A stretch of 64,000 nucleotides of DNA from Ectocarpus siliculosus (Eukaryota; Sar; Phaeophyceae; Ectocarpales; Ectocarpaceae): positions 4,237,640 to 4,301,639 of the forward strand of contig FN649733.1 of the NCBI GenBank assembly GCA_000310025.1, read 5' to 3'. The first letter of the stretch is position 1; each line of letters starts with the position of its first letter. Below the pieces are notes generated by a model that was given only the letters and a program-made list of their open reading frames with translations, was not told where the DNA came from and did no database searches. This document shows, piece by piece, positions 58,001-64,000 of this stretch. A program made the position numbers and the translations under genes.

Positions 58001-61000
58001 TCTGGTTCCCGAAAAATATGAACTTGGGGTTAAGAAACACAACTCCGCGGTGGATCTTACACTGCACCCTATATTGCAGTCTATTCTAGGTGATCATCAC
58101 ACGGAATGAAACCGACCTAGCCTCCACCCGGATTTGACGTCGCTAAGGACTATAGCGGGCCGGTACTGTGCTATACGCATGGGCGATTCTGTCTGCGTGC
58201 TCACGATACCGATCTGGATCTACTCGGTATCTTCTTGGGGTGTTGTATTCTCGTAGTCATGGGGGCTGTGTTGGAGTCGCTGTTCTGTCGCATAGTGGTC
58301 TGTCTGTCAACGCGGTCTCTTTACCATCGAAGCTTGCCCCCCACTCCACTCCGGTTTCACATGTGGTCTTCAAGGTGGACAGTGCGAGTACCGACGGGCC
58401 TTACCGCCGTCCTTCCTGTTCAAGTTCTTCATCGAGGTGTCCCTTCGGCTTGAGGCATTATCGGTGGAATCCGACGGACAGCTTCCCCCCCCGCCGGTCA
58501 TTGGAGACGCCGATAGGTTAGAACTACTGGTATTCGTTACGTGTTCGGGAAGGTTGACCAATGCATATCCAGGTTTGTCTTCGCCATGTGGCTTCAAATG
58601 TTTTGAGTACGCCTCAGGCCGGATCTTTTCTTTGTTTCTGCGTTTACGACGTGTGTCATCCCTTCAGGTCTGCGGCAACGAACTTCGTCACCGCGCCAAA
58701 GCCCCTGAGCAGGGGAGAGCAGGAGTACACACCTCGGGTACGTGGCACGCTGCACGCTTGTCATGCTTGGCATCCTTGTCGTTGTTGTTGGTCGATGCTG
58801 TCATCGGTTGGGACCACTGGTAACTTGTTTCTGTACCGGCAGGCAAAGGGCAAGATTACCCCGAGAGCGAGCAATATTGGGCATTCGGGGAGAAGGCGCT
58901 TTCTTAGGGGTTTGTTTCTCGGTGACGTCACTCGGCGGCAACGTCTGACGCGCGAATCCACGCTCGTTGCAGGGCAGGGAGAGTGGGGTTGGTTGAAGCA
59001 CGCCGAGACAATATTAAGTTCCAGGACTATGACCGTTGGAGCCATGTACGGTAGATTTGTCGACTACCTAATTCATTCGCTGTTGACGTTCGTAGGAGTC
59101 GTGTCCTTCTGGAGTGGACTATTCCGCAGACGACAACACGAGCTACCTGATATGCTAAATTTGTTCCATGAGGCCATGGGACGTCATACATCCCGTTTTT
59201 CTCTTGGGGAGGTGAAGATACAAACCTGTGCTGCTCTTGCGTTTTTCATCCATCCTGTAGTTCCATATATGAAATATAGGACTGCAATTCAGTATCGCTT
59301 GGGGGAGAGTTAAAATAAGATGAACCAGAGTTGAGCCGACCCTACAATAGACTAAAACATTCCCCAAACAAATCGATGGTCGAGTTTCTGCGTCCTCCAG
59401 GTGTTATGCAGTAGTGGTCGTGAACACGGCCGACTAACAGAGGATGCCGTAAATGCATGTTTGTACAGTCGAGGCCCGCCCTCATTCACCTTCTACATTC
59501 GATTTCATGCAGACGGGAGGAATGCAGAAGGCACGCCCACAGCCTCACACACCTGTTGTTCGCGACGAAGAAGCCACGGGCAGGACCGAAAACACCAAAA
59601 CGAAGAAGGCCGCGCTGGAAGGGGGTGTTGGAGACCCCGTCCCACACAAATCAGCGGATCTTCAGGTGACGTCTGTCGTTGTTTTGAGTAGTGACGACGG
59701 TGATGGTGGCATTGTGGTGGGTTGTCCCGCTATTCAGGTTTCAGTGGCAGTGGACGTTAGGCGGGAGAACGCACTGCACAGACCTCTCCTCTGTCTGCTC
59801 GTACAGTATCTGCGGAAGACGCGGACAGACGGCGATGCTCAAGTCTCGCCGAGAATACACAAGCGTCCTCCTACACCGTACGAACCATCCAGACTTGTGC
59901 GCATCGATTTAATACTGAATCAGGTGACGGGAGAGGCTATTTTCACGGACGACATGCCGTCCCCCGTGGGCACCCTCTTCGTCGGCCTGGTTCTCTCCAC
60001 GAAACCCCACGCCAAGCTACTGGAGGTCGACGCCTCCCCGGCCCTGGAGGTGGAAGGCGTTTTGCGGTTCGTGGGTGCCGGGGACGTTACCCCGGAGCGG
60101 AACGGTATCGGTGCTATTGTGGTGGACGAAGAAGTGTTCGCTGTGGACGAGGTGTGGTACAGAAAATTTCGTGTTAGGTTGTTGTCCCTGCTATATCGTT
60201 TCTTTTGATGACCTATTTTGTGTTTGCTTTGGCGCGGTTTCTTTTCTTGTGGAGGGTTTGGTACGTACCGCGATGTGTACTACTGTAACCGTTTGAAGCC
60301 ACCATTGAATTTTCACTGCAGAATTAATTCTAGACAGTTTGAGAACAAATGGATCTGGGCCGCAGTTCTCCATTTTGAAAGACTGGTCCGAATTGTGTTA
60401 CACGTGTGATAATCAAAGTGCTTCCGTCACAGTGGCGGGAACCCCTTGCCGCAGATGGTTGATGTTGATTCCTCTTTGGTTTGTTCTGTGTCGGCAGGTT
60501 CACTGCGTGGGGCAGGTGATCGGAGCCGTGCTAGCGGAGAGTGCTGCAATCGCAGAGAGTGCGGCGAAGCTCGTGACGGTTCGATACGAGGAGCTTCCGT
60601 CCATAATGACTATTGAGGATGCAATCGCCGCCGAAAGGCACGTACTCCGTTCGATTTCTGGTACTGGGTATGGTTTGCACTTTTGGTTTCAATGCTCGAT
60701 TGAAACTGCACGCTGGAATGTTGGTTTGAAAATACACTGCAATCGTTCCCTACAGTGGCAAGCAGCCTTTTCTTCTTTCTGCTATGTGGTGGTGGGTGTA
60801 TTTGCGTTTGGTCCCCACTCAATACGAAGGGATGAACCCAGGTGCCATCCCAATGGACAACCAGTTTAGTGGATCTCCCGTAGCGCTTCGTTCCCCCCCC
60901 TCTTGCCGCGTTTCTCCCTTGTTTTTTGTGCCGCGCGACTGGTTCGTGGCATCAACGTTCCTCTCTTGTGCACGGTTGCCCGGCTTGTACAGCTACTACG

Positions 61001-64000
61001 GCGACAGGCACACCATTGTGGACGGTGACGTCGACAGTGCCTTGAAGGACGCCGATGTTGTGGTCGAGGGCGAGATGGCGGTAAGCTTTTGGAGTAGCTG
61101 TTGTGTCCGTTGGGGTAAATCTTGTCCACGAAAGAAGGAGGCAAGTCTGATGTCTCATACGATAAGGCCGGGGTGCAGACTTGAAGCACAGAAAAACGGT
61201 GAAAATGGGTCGTTGATTAGACTCATTTTTTCATTGATGAGTGCTTTCGCATTTGATGAATTCGGGGTTCGGGCCTTACAGTGGGTATGCAGCGGTCCTT
61301 TTGTCACATTTGGTGAAAATTGAAAATTGGTGCTTGCGTTGCTTCACCGACGGACAACGAACGTCGGCAAACGGACGTCGTTTCCAATCCTGGAATGACG
61401 GGCTCCAGGATGCAGGGAACGGTGGCACTTGCACCGATTGCGTTTTAAGAGCTGCAACCCAGTTAGCTCAGGGGGAGTTGGGCGATAATCAACCGCAGCA
61501 CCCCACGAAGTGTGATTTTCAAGTCATTCTCACATGCAGACTTCTGTGTGTTTTCACAGCTGGTTCTGCTGCCATGCCCCCATCCCACACGATATTTTCA
61601 GATAGGTGCGCAAGAGCACTTCTATCTGGAGACGAACACCACCTTAGCAGTGCCCGGAGAGGCGGAGTCTTTGGAAGTCTTCGCGTCGACACAGAACCCC
61701 ACCTTGACGCAGGATTTCTGCTCTAAAGTGTGTGGTATCGCCAGGAACAAGGTTGGTGAGGTCGATGGCGCGGGCCCCTGCGGGATGAGGGGGCTGGGGC
61801 AAGTGGATCTGTCGTCGTGTTGCTGGTTGAATCGTTCATGCTCGTGTGTCAGTTTGAGGTTTGTGTTGGGTGGTAGATCGGCCCTTCTCGTTGTTCGCCG
61901 TGTGATGCTTCTGCACGACACGAGCGGTCGCCCTTGTTGGCGTCGTGCAACGGTTAACCTCACCCTAACCGCTACGAACAACGCCCCTTTCGAACCTCGT
62001 AGGTTGTCTGCCGCACCAAGAGGATGGGGGGAGCGTTCGGCGGCAAGGAGACTCGTTCCATATTCTTGTCGTGTGTGGCTGCTCTCGGGGCCCACTTGAC
62101 AAAACGGTACGTACGGTGCGGAAGTGGGCCGTTGGAGATTCCTTTTCCCAAAACAGTATAATCTATTGATCGGATCACGCGTGTGACACGGTGTTCTGAC
62201 CCGTTCGGTGGAGACCTCTACCAAACCTGACGCGCTTGTTGGTGGGGTCGCATTGTTCGTGGCAGACGGGTTTGGCCTCAATTCCATCTTTGATTTTCTC
62301 GAGTGTTCTTGAGACTTTACGATTTCTGTGGACGCGACTCATGCTACTGTTATTGTTTCATCCTTCTTGTACCAGTGCGATCGAGCATTGCTTCCGTGTG
62401 CCCGACAAATATGGACCCCGCGAATCGTAGCCTCGTGGCTCTTTCCGGTCTTCCTCATGTGTCCTGCCTTGTCCTGGAAGAGTTTCTTCCGGCCTATGCC
62501 AATGCCATCGGGCTTCGGCGACCCATTAGAAGTCGCCAAAAACCGCGATGAAGGCACCGAACACACATCTTGTCACTCGGGGCCCCGTGGTTTCTGTCAT
62601 GTTTGACTTTTCATGTGCATATCTGTCTGTGTTGCCCACTCTCCCAATACTTGTTGGACATTTTCTATCATTGTTTGCCTTTGATCCTTATTTCTGGTAT
62701 CGCTCATGGCCATGGAAACCGTGGAATTTGATGGTGGGAGAGGGGTCACTTGACACAAGCAACACAACTGTTAGCTGCTGAGACCAACCGGTATAGCAAC
62801 GGCAACGATGTCTGGAGATTCTCGGGTCCACGCCGTAGGACTGTTGTCAGAAAAGGGAACCTTTTGTTCATAGACAATCCGGGGAGACGTTGTGTGGTCA
62901 CATGAAATGAGTTGACGTCGCCCCTTGTTTTTCTGCTTGGGGTGGCCTGTCACGCGCACATGGTACTCGCAGGCCCGTGAGGATCTGTCTTGACAGGGAC
63001 GTGGACATGCAGATCACCGGACACCGACACGCCTTCCTCGCCAAATACAAGGCCGGCGCTACAAAGTGAATTTCTAAGAGACCTTCGAAAATTTGCGTAT
63101 TGTGAAAATTTGCTTGTTGTAAATTTTCGACTACGATACGGGTTTTCGACCATGCCTAGCATCCTCTTCGGCCGTGGCAGAAAGGTCCGGGCGTGTCGAA
63201 CGATCTTGTGTCACCCGATTTTGTCGGTTTGGCTTTGGTTGCCTTTGATGGGATTGTCCTCCAGTCAACGGCTTGGCACATCCAGTTTCTGATTATCACA
63301 TGCAATTGAGGTTGGGAAAGAAGTTTCGCGTATTCCGTTTTTGTGACGCAACGCAACACGAGCGTCCTGAGTGTTCCCACGTGTCGTACGCACGTCGTGT
63401 TTCTCATTGCCTTGGCGGCTCAGGGATGGCAAGCTAGTCGGCATGGGCGTAACGCTGTACAACAACGCTGGCTGCAGCCTGGAACTGTCCTCTGCTGTCA
63501 TGGACAGGGCTCTCTTCAGTATCGACAACTGCTACAGGTCAGGCTGACGATGCTCGCGCTGTCGTTGTCTTGCCGCTGTCGTTCTTGCCGTTTGTTATCG
63601 CGGTGTTGTACAGTAGTTGTGGAAATCAGTGACACTCACTTGTTACCCACTTTATTGGCACACTTTTCGATATTTTCTACTCGATCGCGTCCGTCAGCCT
63701 CCTTCAGATCCACGGATTTACTCTTGGTGTGTTTTTTCGCTGTGTGCATTATTAACAGCTGGCCGGCTCTGCGCGTGAAGGGGTTGGTCTGCAAGACAAA
63801 CCAGGCCTCTCACACGGCCTTCCGGGGCTTCGGAGGACCGCAGGTAGGTAGCCCCGCCACGCATGGTCTCTCCAGGTTTCTTGTCACCTTGCATCACCCC
63901 TTGATGACACTTTTCTCTCATAAGCCCACCCCGCAGATGACCCTTGCATTCCTGTGTTTTCTTTTCCGCCTGATTTTGTATGCCTGACTTTGTGTGCAGG
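46003..64000 (+). CDS. XDH: xanthine dehydrogenase, copy 2 (5' part, exons 1-23, cut by window end)
   Basis: This is a tandem paralogue of the gene at 14644-40689, about 31 kb downstream in the same orientation. Exons: 46003-46157, 46340-46457, 48946-49069, 50268-50366, 51816-51922, 52601-52884, 53334-53517, 54377-54653, 55060-55186, 55503-55635, 56952-57098, 57471-57564, 58375-58516, 58668-58737, 59513-59665, 59924-60151, 60498-60637, 60993-61080, 61602-61751, 62003-62106, 62973-63065, 63424-63537 and 63759-63843. Exon 24 begins at base 64000. Exons 2-23 match copy 1 in length and phase; exon 1 is 6 nt longer. No stop or frameshift was seen, so it looks functional this far. Intron 17 again has a GC donor (AG|GCACGT). 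Differences at conserved sites are GNTR for GNTE (exon 7), IGAQEH for IGGQEH (exon 19) and GGAFGG for GGGFGG (exon 20). Its upstream DNA is unrelated to that of copy 1. Confidence 0.95.
46882..46900. repeat. (TA)n microsatellite
   Basis: About nine TA units in intron 2 of XDH copy 2. Confidence 0.9.
47386..47818. mobile_element. 433-bp insertion in XDH copy 2 intron 2
   Basis: GTATTG occurs at 47380-47385 and 47813-47818, and the DNA between has no counterpart in copy 1 (the flanks join near 16270). Its right half is rich in CGATACC/GGTATCG-type words (47660-47770). The class is unknown and the boundaries are approximate. Confidence 0.5.
49404..50063. mobile_element. 660-bp DNA transposon (TIR element) in XDH copy 2 intron 3
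   Basis: Perfect 15-bp terminal inverted repeats, GGCGCCATCCGCAAC at 49404-49418, are mirrored at 50049-50063. They are flanked by the direct repeat CATA (49400-49403 and 50064-50067). Copy 1 intron 3 shows the uninterrupted site ACATACATAAGAGG near 18165. There is no transposase-like reading frame, so it is probably a non-autonomous element. Confidence 0.88.
52601..52884 (+). other. XDH: XDH copy 2 exon 6: acidic linker
   Basis: This is the counterpart of 20574-20857, of identical length and with few changes (for example [11 protein letters not shown] for [11 protein letters not shown] at the start). Retention of frame in both copies argues that the linker is translated. Confidence 0.82.
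62003..62106 (+). other. XDH: XDH copy 2 exon 20 with altered Mo-site glycine motif
   Basis: The exon reads [19 protein letters not shown], where copy 1 (31987-32090) and most XDHs have MGGGFGGKE. The changed codon is GCG instead of GGG. The Glu of GGKE, equivalent to bovine Glu802, is kept. Confidence 0.9.

Noticed and set aside
58561-59313. 250-codon plus-strand open frame
   Set aside because: It is in a different frame from exon 14 and is mostly intron. The copy 1 version is split by small indels.
59453-60208. 251-codon plus-strand open frame covering exons 15 and 16
   Set aside because: Exons 15 and 16 are real, but the open frame reads through the intron between them. Splice sites at 59666 and 59923 are conserved with copy 1 and give the correct ADLQ-VTGEA join.

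Overview
This window looks like nuclear DNA of a photosynthetic stramenopile, most likely a brown alga of the Ectocarpus type (inference). The reasons are: genes split into many short exons by introns of several hundred to several thousand bases; neighbouring genes on alternating strands; roughly 50% GC with coding-like third positions; and a minus-strand gene whose product starts with an ER-type signal peptide ending in an '..AF' motif, followed by a transit segment and a thylakoid-lumen targeting stretch, as expected for a plastid of secondary origin. No prokaryotic operons, CRISPR arrays or free-standing RNA genes were recognised.

Layout. (1) About 149-4726, minus strand: the 3' part of a spliced C2-domain gene that runs off the left edge. 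(2) About 5680-6380, minus strand: fragments of another gene, part of which resembles a GNAT acetyltransferase, next to a 191-bp foldback element. (3) 8870-14281, minus strand: a complete seven-exon gene for a thylakoid-lumen FKBP-like protein of 310 residues. (4) 14282-14643: a 362-bp head-to-head intergenic region. (5) 14644-40689, plus strand: a complete 33-exon xanthine dehydrogenase gene (copy 1, about 1504 residues). All splice phases close and the stop is in frame. (6) 40690-46002: intergenic DNA with a tRNA-derived SINE, a small TIR element and a truncated SINE. (7) 46003-64000, plus strand: a second, tandem xanthine dehydrogenase gene (copy 2), cut by the window end exactly at the first base of exon 24. 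Exons 2-23 have the same length in both copies.

How it fits together. XDH oxidises hypoxanthine to xanthine and urate in purine salvage and nitrogen recycling, using two 2Fe-2S clusters, FAD and a molybdopterin site. All three modules are recognisable in copy 1 and as far as copy 2 extends. The tandem copies allow a direct comparison of introns. It reveals element insertions with matching empty sites in the other copy, near-identical tracts that suggest gene conversion, non-canonical GC-AG introns, and substitutions in copy 2 at normally conserved cofactor-site motifs. XDH homology in copy 2 begins about 17 bp before its ATG, next to a truncated SINE, so copy 2 did not inherit the promoter of copy 1.
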